From contig JAKOGH010001060.1 of NCBI GenBank assembly GCA_024811115.1, positions 1 through 12,554 on the forward strand: a stretch of DNA of 12,554 nucleotides, written 5' to 3'. This document shows positions 1 to 8,190 of this stretch, in pieces. The notes under the pieces were generated by a model. That model saw only the letters and a program-made list of their open reading frames with translations. It searched no databases and had not been told where the DNA came from. The translations under genes were made by a program, and so were the position numbers. Within the stretch, counting starts at the first letter, position 1. Every line of letters begins with the position of its first letter. Source of the stretch: Terana coerulea (taxonomy: Eukaryota; Basidiomycota; Agaricomycetes; Polyporales; Phanerochaetaceae).

Positions 1-815
1 ACGGTATGCAGTGAGTGGAGCATCTGCACGATGTTGTCAGAACGTGACGGCTCGGTCAGTTGCAGCTGTGAGAGCATCGTTAGGCGTACCTGGCAAAGTT
101 ACTCAGAATAGAAAGTATTCGCCGCCATGTTGCACGTCATTGTACCACATGCGTCAAGACAGGCAGTCAGGAACTTAAATGTCAAATAGACTGGTTAATA
201 TCTGCACTGCGTCAGCCTTGATGCAAACTGTCGAACCTCGAATGGGAAGCATCATAATATCTACGAAATTTGGGGGAGCTTGGTGCGAGCTATCGCTAAG
301 GCCGGGCATCCTATAGAGAAAGGCTGATTCTGTTTAGCTTTAACTTTCGAACCATTATCTTTGTGGCACTCACTCCGTTGCAGGTCTCACTGATGCTGTG
401 AAACATCATTGATAGCGGAAGCTCGCTACTGAGTTGGCCCGCTTGACTATTCAATGCGTGCCTAGAATACCGTCACTGATCAGTGTCATGCTGTCAATGA
501 ATGGATATAAAGGCGAGAAAGTTCTCATGCTCACGGCTTATTGTATCCCCTCTAGCGAGAGGTGTTCCAGTCACGTTATGGTACCAATATGTCCACTAAG
601 CATTTTCCCAGACATGTTTGTCTGGAAGGTGATGAACACGGATGCAGTGGCAAGATATTGTGTCGCTGAATGGCTGGACGAATTGGACACCTGGTCAGAT
701 ATTTTCCCGAGATATGAGCGTAATTTCATACCTCAGCGGCTCCGCAAGCGGAAGACTCAGACCATGCACTCGCCTCATAGCATCCGTTCGAAGTCGCACG
801 CTGTGACAGCTGTCA
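1..815. repeat. Left arm of a large inverted repeat (truncated by window edge)
   Basis: Read against the reverse complement of 2659-3423, this stretch matches in collinear blocks. Examples are 15-27 with 3400-3412, 68-93 with 3333-3358, 202-214 with 3225-3237, 486-501 with 2943-2958, 518-529 with 2916-2927, and a perfect 22-bp match of 793-814 with 2659-2680. The midpoints of the paired blocks stay between about 1713 and 1737, as expected for one ancient inverted duplication with small indels. Homology reaches the first bases of the window, so the arm continues further left. No convincing gene was seen in it. The only sizeable open frame (434-841) has no ATG start and lies wholly in the repeat. 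Confidence 0.8.
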
Positions 816-1135
816 ACAGCTGCTTGTACTTTCCTGGGTGAAATCTTGTAGGACAGGTGATTTACAGAGCAGGGAGAAGACACAATGCCGCGAGACAACT
901 GCTGTGTGTTCTCAACGGTGCACTGGTATCAAAACTTGACATAACAAACAAGATGAAGCAAGGTGAAGGAGGGAAGCAAAGGAAAGAACAAGCGCTCTCG
1001 GCACCCTGGGACGGTGACTGCCGGCGCCACGAAGCCGTGGCTCACGTGCTCACTGAATAATTTACGCACGCTTCTCTCCCTCATCCACGGACCACAAGCC
1101 CCTCTCCCGCCCCTCTCCCGCCTGACCAGTTACAT
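816..1135 (+). promoter_or_regulatory. Upstream region of the SWAP/SURP-like gene
   Basis: This non-coding stretch lies between the left repeat arm and the start codon at 1136. The last 70 bases are pyrimidine-rich, with repeated CCCCTCTCCCGC-like runs near 1096-1120, which is common just upstream of fungal start codons. No clear TATA box is visible. Nothing else was recognised. Confidence 0.4.
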
Positions 1136-2284
1136 ATGTCGAAACGCAAGGCAAAGCAAAGCCACAGGTCACGACAGGAGCGAACGGCGGTGCGCACCGA
1201 GGACAGTCCCTCCGCGCCGAACCTCGCGCTGTTCATCCAAGCACACGAGGCGGACGTCGTCCGGGGGCCCCGCGCGCATGCTGCGCTCGCGCTCGAAGTC
1301 AGGACTGTGGATGGTAGGGTACTACCCGGCGAGGGTTTGGTGCGGTGGAACACTGGAGGAGATGGTCCGCGGGGTGCGTTGGGCGAGGAGGCGGGCGGGG
1401 AGGACGCAGCCCAGACGGCAGAGAATGGTGTCTGGGTAGACAGGTACGCTACATCCTCAGCTGTACTTACCTTACGAGCAAATGGTATCTTGATTTGCGT
1501 TGACTGGGGCGAGACGACTGCGTGAATGGGTGTCAGCGAAGATGGGGTTGTAGTCTCTTGTCGGAGTGGACGCAGCAGGTCAACCCACGCTTCTAAGCTG
1601 CAGAAAATTCATACTCGAAGAGCATCCAAGATTCCCTTGTCTCTTTTTAATGGCATATATCTCTTACTCGCATACGCACAGATACGATGCTCGCCTCTTG
1701 CTCGACGCCCTACCCATACCACCCTCAAGCTCTTCGTCAGACAGGCTGTCTCCCACAGGCTGGTTCGACCTGCCCTCCGACACGGAGGACATGTTTTTCT
1801 TCTCCCCAAGTGAAGCAGAAGAGTTTCACCGCGCCAAGCGACGGCGCATGGTCGATGAGGGCAGAGAGGCTCGCCTGCGCGCTCGTCAGGCCGAAGATGC
1901 CGCGTCCTCTACCACCGCAAACGATGAAGAAGAGTGGGGCGGCAGTGACGAAGAGGTTTGTCTTGCCATTGCGTCTCATGCTCTGAACGTGTACTGAAAC
2001 GCGCGTTTGAAGCCGGATGGTGCGCAGAAAGAGCTCATGCAGCGCACGGCGGCCTCCTCGCCCAACCCCGCACAGCTCGAGATGCGCATCCTGGCGAACC
2101 ACGGCGCAGACAAGCGGTTTGCGTTTCTGCGCGGGCGGTGGGCGCGAGCGTGGAGGACTGCGAAGGCGCGAGAGCGACTTCAGCAGGCGCAGCATGCGAG
2201 CGCTCGGGAGGAGGGGAAGAGAAGAGACAGGAGACAAAGGCCCTGGGTGGGCTTGCGGGGTACGGGGACAGTGACAGCGAGTGA
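1136..2284 (+). CDS. SWAP/SURP-like (suppressor-of-white-apricot type) putative splicing protein, three exons, C-terminal frame broken
   Basis: Exons are 1136-1443, 1682-1955 and 2013-2284. The introns have donors GTACGC and GTTTGT, and the second is 57 nt. Intron 1 is unusually long at 238 nt and could hide a small exon. Joining exons 1 and 2 creates the motif VDRYDAR at residues 101-107, which resembles the DRY motif of the SWAP N-terminal (DRY_EERY) domain. It is followed by an acidic stretch with a basic RAKRRR patch. Exon 3 holds a SURP-like segment at residues 202-237 (key residues A207, L216, E217, I220, N223, F230, F232, L233, W237). SURP proteins act in nuclear pre-mRNA splicing; that role here is inference from weak resemblance. 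The likely ending GYGDSDSE-stop is one base out of frame with the SURP segment. As written the frame runs on to 2426 instead. The gene sits at the centre of the inverted repeat. Confidence 0.6.
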
Positions 2285-2658
2285 AGTGCTTTATTTGTGT
2301 CGTACGTCGCAGCACGCTGTTATATATCCTATTGTCTACCGTATTGACCTCGAGAAGGAATATCGCGGCGTCCGTTCATGGTTTGCGAACGAGGTGCGCA
2401 TTGTCGACTTGACTGAGCAATGGTGAGGCGCAGCATGGGTAAATGCAGCGCCTTTGTGGCGCCGGCACTCGCCGTGCTGAGGTCCTGGGCTTTTCTGCGT
2501 CTACTCTTTTCTTCCTTCGTCGTCTTGCCTCACTTTCTCCGTCGTGGCATGTTCTGGTAAAAAGCATCACAACATGCTCTCAGATATTGTCTTCATACTT
2601 TGGTGGTCGCCGCACACCGCCCTGTAAAACTACTGCCATAAACGTCCACGCTGTCACC
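2285..2658. other. 3' flank of the SWAP/SURP-like gene, no gene seen
   Basis: This stretch separates the presumed stop codon at 2282-2284 from the right repeat arm. It contains a pyrimidine-rich tract around 2490-2540. If the frame break in the upstream gene is real, its reading frame continues through here to a stop at 2424-2426. No other coding signal was recognised. Confidence 0.4.
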
Positions 2659-3423
2659 GACAGCTGTCACAGCGTGCGACTCGAGACGGATGCCATGAGG
2701 TGAGTGCGTTGTTAAGATGTTCCTGCGCGCTCTTTCGGAGCCGTCGTATTATGAGATGCCGTATGTTTCTCGGTGAAACTGCTCCAAACATTCAGTCCTA
2801 CCAGTGGGGATTTCCATATCCTCTGACGTCGGCTCGCCTGGATATACTCTTTGTCCGACCTACTGTATTGTGTAGCGCTGCGTCTTTTCTTGAAGTAGCG
2901 CGTGCAGATCATATTCATGAGAACTTTACACGTTTATACCCGTTCATTAACAGCATGAGGCTGATACATCGATGATGACAGGAACAGTTGAATAACCAAA
3001 CGGCCCACTCAGCGATGAATACGGTTACGAAAGTGCTTTCTACTGCTCTAGACACATAGAATGGTGAGTGCGTTCAAACCCAGCTGTGGTTTGGAACCTG
3101 AAATGATGGCAAACCGTTCTTAGGGCAGCAGGCTTGGCGGGCGTTCGAACAAGACGCTTTACGGGTCATCATGCTGCGTTATTCAAATATCGACGGTTGG
3201 CATCATGGCTTTCTGCTTCCGTGATGACGCAGTGCAGGGCTTGCAAAGCTGACATGACTCTCGAACTGTCGGCTGTTCGTCAGGTGATGACGTGGAACCT
3301 GGTGGCGATGCTTTCTGGCTTGAGTAATTTACCCAGGTACGCCTTGCGATGCTCTCACCATTAGCAACTCAGCGAACCACCGTTTTATGGCAGCATTGGG
3401 CAGATACTCCACCCCTCCGTATT
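2659..3423. repeat. Right arm of the large inverted repeat, running into the hydrophobin upstream region
   Basis: This is the reverse-complement partner of 1-815, with the matched blocks given there. The inner end carries the palindrome GACAGCTGTC, also present in the left arm. Here it lies inside a short hairpin with arms CACGCTGT (2647-2654) and ACAGCGTG (2669-2676). The outer end reaches to within about 240 bases of the hydrophobin start codon, so the duplicated segment is part of, or adjoins, that gene's upstream control region. No convincing gene is visible inside the arm. Similarity looks moderate, so the duplication is not recent. Confidence 0.8.
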
Positions 3424-3572
3424 CGCTACCAGGTACAACATCGAAAATGAACATCTTGTGTCGTGCCGCAGTGGAGTATTACAACATGGTACTGCCTCGC
3501 GTTTGTGTCGGGAACGGTCCGTTGTCTGGTAGACCTATACACCAAGTTTGGTACGACATTCATCTTTGGACG

Positions 3573-3580
3573 TATAAAAG
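3573..3580 (+). promoter_or_regulatory. TATA box of the hydrophobin gene
   Basis: TATAAAAG stands about 80 bases upstream of the ATG at 3661. It is followed by a C/T- and A-rich leader ending ACTTCACAAG-ATG, the usual layout of a strongly expressed basidiomycete gene with a short 5' UTR. Confidence 0.75.
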
Positions 3581-3660
3581 AGTCCCTCACCCATGGTCCA
3601 TCCTCAGCAAACAGCACTCACTCTTAGTGTTCCTGCAAGCTACCCAAGCAACTTCACAAG

Positions 3661-4483
3661 ATGTTCTCTCGCCTCCTCTCAGCTTCCATCCTTGCCCTCC
3701 CTCTTCTTGCGGTCGCCACACCTGTTGCTCGCAACGATGCGCCTACTACGGCGTGCTGCGCCAGCACCGTCCCCGTACGTCTTCCTCTCCTAGCATCGCC
3801 AGTCATCTTTGCTCACCGGATACCTGTCAAGCGAACTCCGCTACGGGGACCGCCATTCTCGGTCTCCTTGGCGTCGTCGTCCAGGACGTGACCGCGAGCA
3901 TCGGCTTGACCTGCTCGCCCATCAGCGTCGTAGGGCGTCGGCTCTGGGTCCGAGTGCAGCGGTTCGACTGTATCCTGCTCCAACGGCGTCGTTGTACGTC
4001 CCATGCCCTTCACACCCCCTTCTTCTGCATTCGCTGACATGGTCTCAACCGCAGCACGGCATCGGCATTGGCTGCATCCCCATTTCGACCACCAAGCGCA
4101 ACGTCCCCCGCCCAGCTCCTGCCCCAGTGCTCCCTACGACCGCGTGCTGCGCCAGCACTGAGCCCGTGAGTACCGGCTTGCATCAACTTGCGGGAGACTC
4201 CTGACAATGTACTGGACATAGGCGAGCTCCAAGGCTGGCTCCGCGCCCTCCTCGGTCTCCTCGGCATCGACCTCAGCGACCTGAACGTCCTGCTCGGTCT
4301 CGACCTACTCGCCTATCAGCGTCGTCGGCGTCGGCTCTGGCTCCGAATGCAGCGGCTCCACCGTCTCGTGCACCAACGGCGTCGTCGTATGTCTTCATGT
4401 CAAATTTGTGGATGTCTCGCGGATGCTAACGTCGGATTCTGTAGCACGGTATCGGTATCGGCTGTGTTCCCGTCACCCTCTAA
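3661..4483 (+). CDS. Two-domain class I hydrophobin-like secreted protein, frame broken once in each domain
   Basis: Five exons give the best reconstruction: 3661-3778, 3832-3993, 4055-4169, 4222-4386 and 4445-4483, with introns of 52-61 nt. Residues 1-20 form a signal peptide (MFSRLLSAS, then a Leu/Ala core). Domain 1 has CC, then AILGLLGVVVQDV, GLTCSPISVVG, GSECSGSTVSC, and HGIGIGC. A linker with Lys-Arg (4094-4099) and PRPAPAPV leads to domain 2, with the same order and the end VPVTL-stop. Hydrophobins self-assemble at air-water interfaces on hyphae and fruit bodies. Exons 2 and 4 are each one base too long: one G too many at 3933-3935, and G4302. Without them the exons total 597 nt, exactly 199 codons. 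The frame-keeping donors are the second GT of GTACGT (3779) and GTGAGT (4170). The first GT leads to TGA at 3889 and 4282. Both domains lack cysteines 1 and 6, and domain 2 has Tyr for cysteine 4. Confidence 0.78.
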
Positions 4484-4779
4484 GCCGTGATTCGAACGCG
4501 ATAGGACGAGTAGATGATGGAAGTAGGCATACGAGGACGAGAATACATGTGCCAATGAACTGCTTGAGTTTTGTGATGTACCTATGCATGACTGAATTGA
4601 CTGTACAAGTTCGCATTGACAGGTTGCGGAGTGATGCTCACGGAACTTCACAATATTGCCAACAGAAGTTGGTTCAGTAGGTTGCGGAAAGCTTGCCCAG
4701 GGCCGCTGGCATAAGTTCTATACCACAAGCCGCAAAGGTGGTCTGGTGCATCGACGGCCGGTGTGGCCATGCACTCGTG
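4484..4779. other. Intergenic stretch downstream of the hydrophobin gene, nothing recognised
   Basis: This lies between the hydrophobin stop codon and the 3' flank of the FunK1 array. No open frame with recognisable similarity, no repeat matching elsewhere in the window and no RNA gene were seen. The hydrophobin 3' UTR and polyadenylation site should fall in its first part. Confidence 0.4.
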
Positions 4780-5012
4780 TGTATAGCGGGTGCAGCCCTA
4801 CACGAAAAGATTTTCATGTTATTTACTATCACCGAACCTGGGTCTTCAGGTTACCACAAGATGAGTTATGATGGAGCACTAGTACATACAATTGAGATAT
4901 ACAACAGCGCAAAATGTGCAATGAGGATACTACAAGTCCATGTGTCAGAAATTAATATGCGATGTTATCAATTACGTCAAATAGTCAAGGAAACCTCTAA
5001 GGGGTGGGGGAA
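4780..5012. repeat. 3' flank of FunK1 unit, copy 1
   Basis: Sequence such as ACTATCACCGAA, AAGATGAGTTAT and ACATACAATTGAGATA recurs in the same order, diverged, at 9365-9540 and 11440-11668. In each case it is just downstream of a FunK1 copy on the minus strand. Its outer end (TAGCGGGTGCAG then GAAAAGA) also resembles the far 5' flank of the unit near 8150-8175 and 11442-11470, which marks the boundary of a head-to-tail duplicated unit. Confidence 0.65.
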
Positions 5013-7793
5013 TCAAGGAGGAGGCGGTCGTGTCTGAGAGTCCCGTAGTGTTGCGGTGTGTGTTGGCCGGTCAGACCGTCTGGATGAGGAGTAGTATCGG
5101 GAACCATCAGCGCCGGAGTCGGGGCCGTTGACGCCGTTGGCCTTCTGTCGCTTGGAAGTTTCAGACTCCAGGCCATCTCCACCACGCTTGCGGCCCTTCG
5201 AAGGTGCTGGCTCGGCGGTGATGTCCCGCTGCAAGTCTGGGTCGAGCCGGATATCTTCGCGGTCGCTATACTTGACCAGAAAGTCCAGCAGGATTCGCCT
5301 GAATGCCTCATGCAAATGATCCATCGGTGGTTTTGGCTCGAGGTAGGCATACTCTGGAATGACCTGTTGGGCGAGGTCTGCGAGCATATGGCCGAGACCA
5401 ATGTTTCGCAGCTGCGGGTGTAATGCCTGGTCGAAGTTGTAGCTGTTCCACCCAAGGATGGGGTCGCGGGCGTCATGGATGATTGGTCCGTCTTTGATGG
5501 CGTGGTTGAAGAGGAACATGCGTGCGTGGATCGGCTGCCAGTCGAAGGTCTCCTCAAGTGGCGACTCCAAAGGTCGCACTAAGACTAGGCTCATAACTAG
5601 TGTCCAGAAGATGGACTCTACGTCGTGCGATGGCCGGTGACTGAACACCACCTTGGGATCTTCCCCGGTTTGATCGCGCACAGACCTCCGTGGCGCTTTT
5701 TCCCTTTATCGCCCATCGTCTTGTACGCCTGTTTGCCATACGCAGCGATATACGCTTGCCGTGTTTTCTTGCTGAGGGACGGCATAGGAGCAAACTGTAG
5801 TTGCGGTTCGGAAGTTCTCAGCGTTTGACCTTGAGCCACAGCACGAGCAATATATCGCGCAGTACCCTACCGACACGGGTGAATATGTAAGACGCAGAAA
5901 GATGTCACCAGAAAGTACCCACCGTGCGTTCTCTGAGCTCTTGGCTGACAATAGCTTCGTCCACTGTCAAGGGAGCATGGATCGTTGCTGAGGCTGTAGG
6001 CTTCTTCACCGGTTCCGCGGGAGAAGAGTTGTCAAAGTCAATGACGAGACAGCGCGCTCGATCTTGCGTATGGGATGTCCTGCGGCTGCTTGAAACAAGA
6101 CACACTTATCAGTCGGCGCTTGCGTGATCGACAACACGAACTTCATGAGCCTGAAGGCGGGAGGACGTCATCAATGAATTTCATGGGCTGTTTTGGAGAA
6201 TAAAACGCATTGCTGGCCTCGGGTCTGCTTGGGTCCTTCAGTGTATCAGGATGGTGTTCGGGATACATGAGAATATTATTGGCGCTCATGTCACGGTGGA
6301 GGATCTTCCGGTCCCGGACGAGGATGCGATGTACTGCACAGAAAACAATCAGTGAAACGTAAGGATTCGGGATGAAAGGGCATACCTTCTACGGCGTCGT
6401 ATGTAGCTCGAATAAGGTCCCCGAGGGTTTTAGTCCTCAGGAGACGCTCCCCGTGGCTACCCATGACCAACCGTGCCTTCGTACGCTCGACGGGTCTACC
6501 GCGTGAATTGGCCAATCCTGCGGTGGTGAGAGCTACGGTGTCAGCGCCGTGTCGTACCCTGACGTCTTCGGCACCAAGCACGCGGACAACGCCTGGAACG
6601 ATGCCGTCTCTATGAATCTCTTGAATGAGATCTTTCTCCTTGAACCTCCTGGATTCATCGCGATAGGCATCCTTGATCACAACCTTCTGGCCTTTTGGAG
6701 CGGCGATAGACTTGAACACCGTAGTTCGTCGGCCGTGGCCACTGGACCAGACGCTGAGCGCACATTTCGCGTAGGTCTTGCCGCACGCCTGCACGTCCCA
6801 TAGCACCTCGGGATCGGATCCCACGTGGGGGGTCAACGTCGTGTCGTGCAGATGATGTTTCGTAGGAGGCATATATAGCGAGTAGAGGTACTGGGCGAGC
6901 GGCTCCAGGTTGTCCCAGGACATGTCGCCAGAAGCAATGTCGCCAGAAGCGTCGACCCAGGCCAGCTGGTAGTCTTGTGGTCGGGCGGCCAAAACAAACA
7001 TGCCAGGGATGTTTGGGGAGGCCTCCAGAACATACCATACGTAGCTAGTGGCCTGATTTAATCCAAGATATTGTCGTTGTTTTATTTCGACGACTGTGCG
7101 CGCGCATGGGTATGGGATGGGCCGATACTGGGACCTCTGAGAAGCCTGAGGATGTCTGTTTGAAGGAAGCGCTGAGGGTTCGGATGGTGGCTCGAAGGGT
7201 GGCTCTTCCACGGCTTGCTCTTCGCTTGCTCTTCGACGCGCTCTTCATCCTGTGCTGAGTTCTCGCGGGTCCTTGGTTTACTTGATGTCTTTATCTTCTT
7301 CTCAAAGAACTCGAGAGGCTCGTCTACGCCAATCAGGTCGGGAGCGAAATTCGAATGTGTACCTCTGCCCGCCGGGTGATGTGACATAACAGTGTTTCCG
7401 TTGGGCACGAAGATATTTGCTTCAAGCCTTCCGGTCGAGACGGAGAGTCTAAGAGAAGAATGAGAACGCAAGAACGTTACAAGCGATAGTGAAACACAAA
7501 CCGTAGATGAAGTGGCTAAGCTTAGTTAATAGCTTCGCCACTGGTCGGTAATACTTGAACTCGCCGCCAGGCTTTGTCGAGTGGGTCAGTTCACGCAGAA
7601 GACCAGGATCGACGGCACTCTGCCAGTCGATGGTGGATGGAATAGGCGACAAGTGATTGGTCGTGAACTGAGGGTCGACGGGAGGTACTGGTTTGAGGGC
7701 CTCGAGATCCTCACGAGTCCTGAATGGGGTTGAGGACTTTACGGGAGTTGGGGGTAGCGCAGAGGGTGTGAGAAGACGTTAGATGTCTTTCAT
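5013..7793 (-). pseudogene. FunK1-type fungal protein kinase, copy 1, near full length with several lesions
   Basis: Likely exons from high to low coordinates are 7793-7498, 7448-6386, 6333-6142, 6085-5923 and 5866-5013. Introns 6334-6385 (GTATGC, CTGAT, GCAG) and 5867-5922 are clear, and 6086-6141 is probable. Kinase hallmarks are VVIK with the lysine codon at 6672-6674, HRDMSANNI at 6290-6298, DFD (the family's DFG equivalent) at 6031-6039, then RTGTARYIARAV across the last intron and FSHRPSHDVESIFW. This is the usual FunK1 order. The C-terminus has KGRKR and KRQK clusters resembling a nuclear signal. Lesions: TAA at 7779-7781, four codons after the likely ATG (7791-7793); an 11-bp tandem duplication at 7213-7234; an apparent one-base loss near 6159-6163; and another near 5655. 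FunK1 proteins are presumed Ser/Thr kinases of unclear role. One or two lesions could be sequence errors; four or more suggest decay. Confidence 0.85.
7213..7234 (-). repeat. 11-bp perfect tandem duplication inside FunK1 copy 1
   Basis: The unit GCTTGCTCTTC occurs twice back to back (7213-7223 and 7224-7234). Removing one unit joins the upstream frame ending RVEEQ directly to the downstream frame AVEEPPFEPPSEP, giving one uninterrupted FunK1 N-terminal exon. The second unit is therefore a +2 frameshift that arose by local duplication. Confidence 0.85.
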
Positions 7794-8190
7794 AAGCAGA
7801 CATGATGGAGGAAGATGTAGACGAACAGAGGAACTCCGAGAGGGGAACTCGAACGATTGCCTACTTGCGGAGGCCATTTTATGCCAGGAGATCGTTGGTG
7901 CGTGACAAGCAGGCCACTGATGAATTGAGTCACAATAGGGCTGAGTTTAGAACAGCAATTGGGCCGGAAGAATGGGATCAAAGTGAGAGTGGCCACAGAC
8001 CAGTCAGCGAGTGACAGTAAGAGTTGAACTTCAGGATTACCATATTTGGAGGAAAGTGCAAGCTTCAACCTCCGCTGATGGCAGGTCGGTGGTCCGGCGC
8101 TAGTACTTAGCGCAAGTCCCGTCGTCATCTCGTATGAGCGGATGGCGGATGCAGCTCTTCACGGAAAGAACTATGGCTCAAAATAAGGAA
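7794..8190. repeat. 5' flank of FunK1 unit, copy 1
   Basis: This is the region upstream of the copy 1 start on the minus strand. From about 7820 it matches 11134-11470 in order, with shared stretches GGGAACTC, ACTTGCGGAG, CAAAGTGAGAGTGGCCA, TCCGCTGATG and CCGGCGCTAG. It probably contains the promoter of the kinase unit. No clear TATA box was identified. Confidence 0.65.

Noticed and set aside
434..841. 135-codon open frame as a protein gene
   Set aside because: It begins at TTG and lies wholly in the left arm of the inverted repeat. The right-arm copy does not keep the frame open, so coding is not supported.
1609..2315. Minus-strand open frames opposite the SWAP/SURP-like gene
   Set aside because: They are shadows of a GC-rich coding strand. 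The plus-strand exons join with good splice signals and form known motifs, while the minus-strand frames do not.
3404..3479. 9-bp inverted repeat ATACTCCAC / GTGGAGTAT upstream of the hydrophobin
   Set aside because: The arms are short with a 58-base gap, and such pairs are expected by chance in 12.5 kb. I do not claim a regulatory site.
3387..4037. 216-codon open frame as a separate gene upstream of and overlapping the hydrophobin
   Set aside because: It spans the TATA box, the hydrophobin signal peptide in another frame, and an intron. Only the part from about 3825 matches hydrophobin exon 2, so it is a frame coincidence.
5640..5690. A 26-nt intron joining the two frames of FunK1 copies 1 and 3
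   Set aside because: It is shorter than any intron seen here (49 nt or more) and lacks a branch site. A shared one-base lesion is simpler, though RNA data could overturn this.
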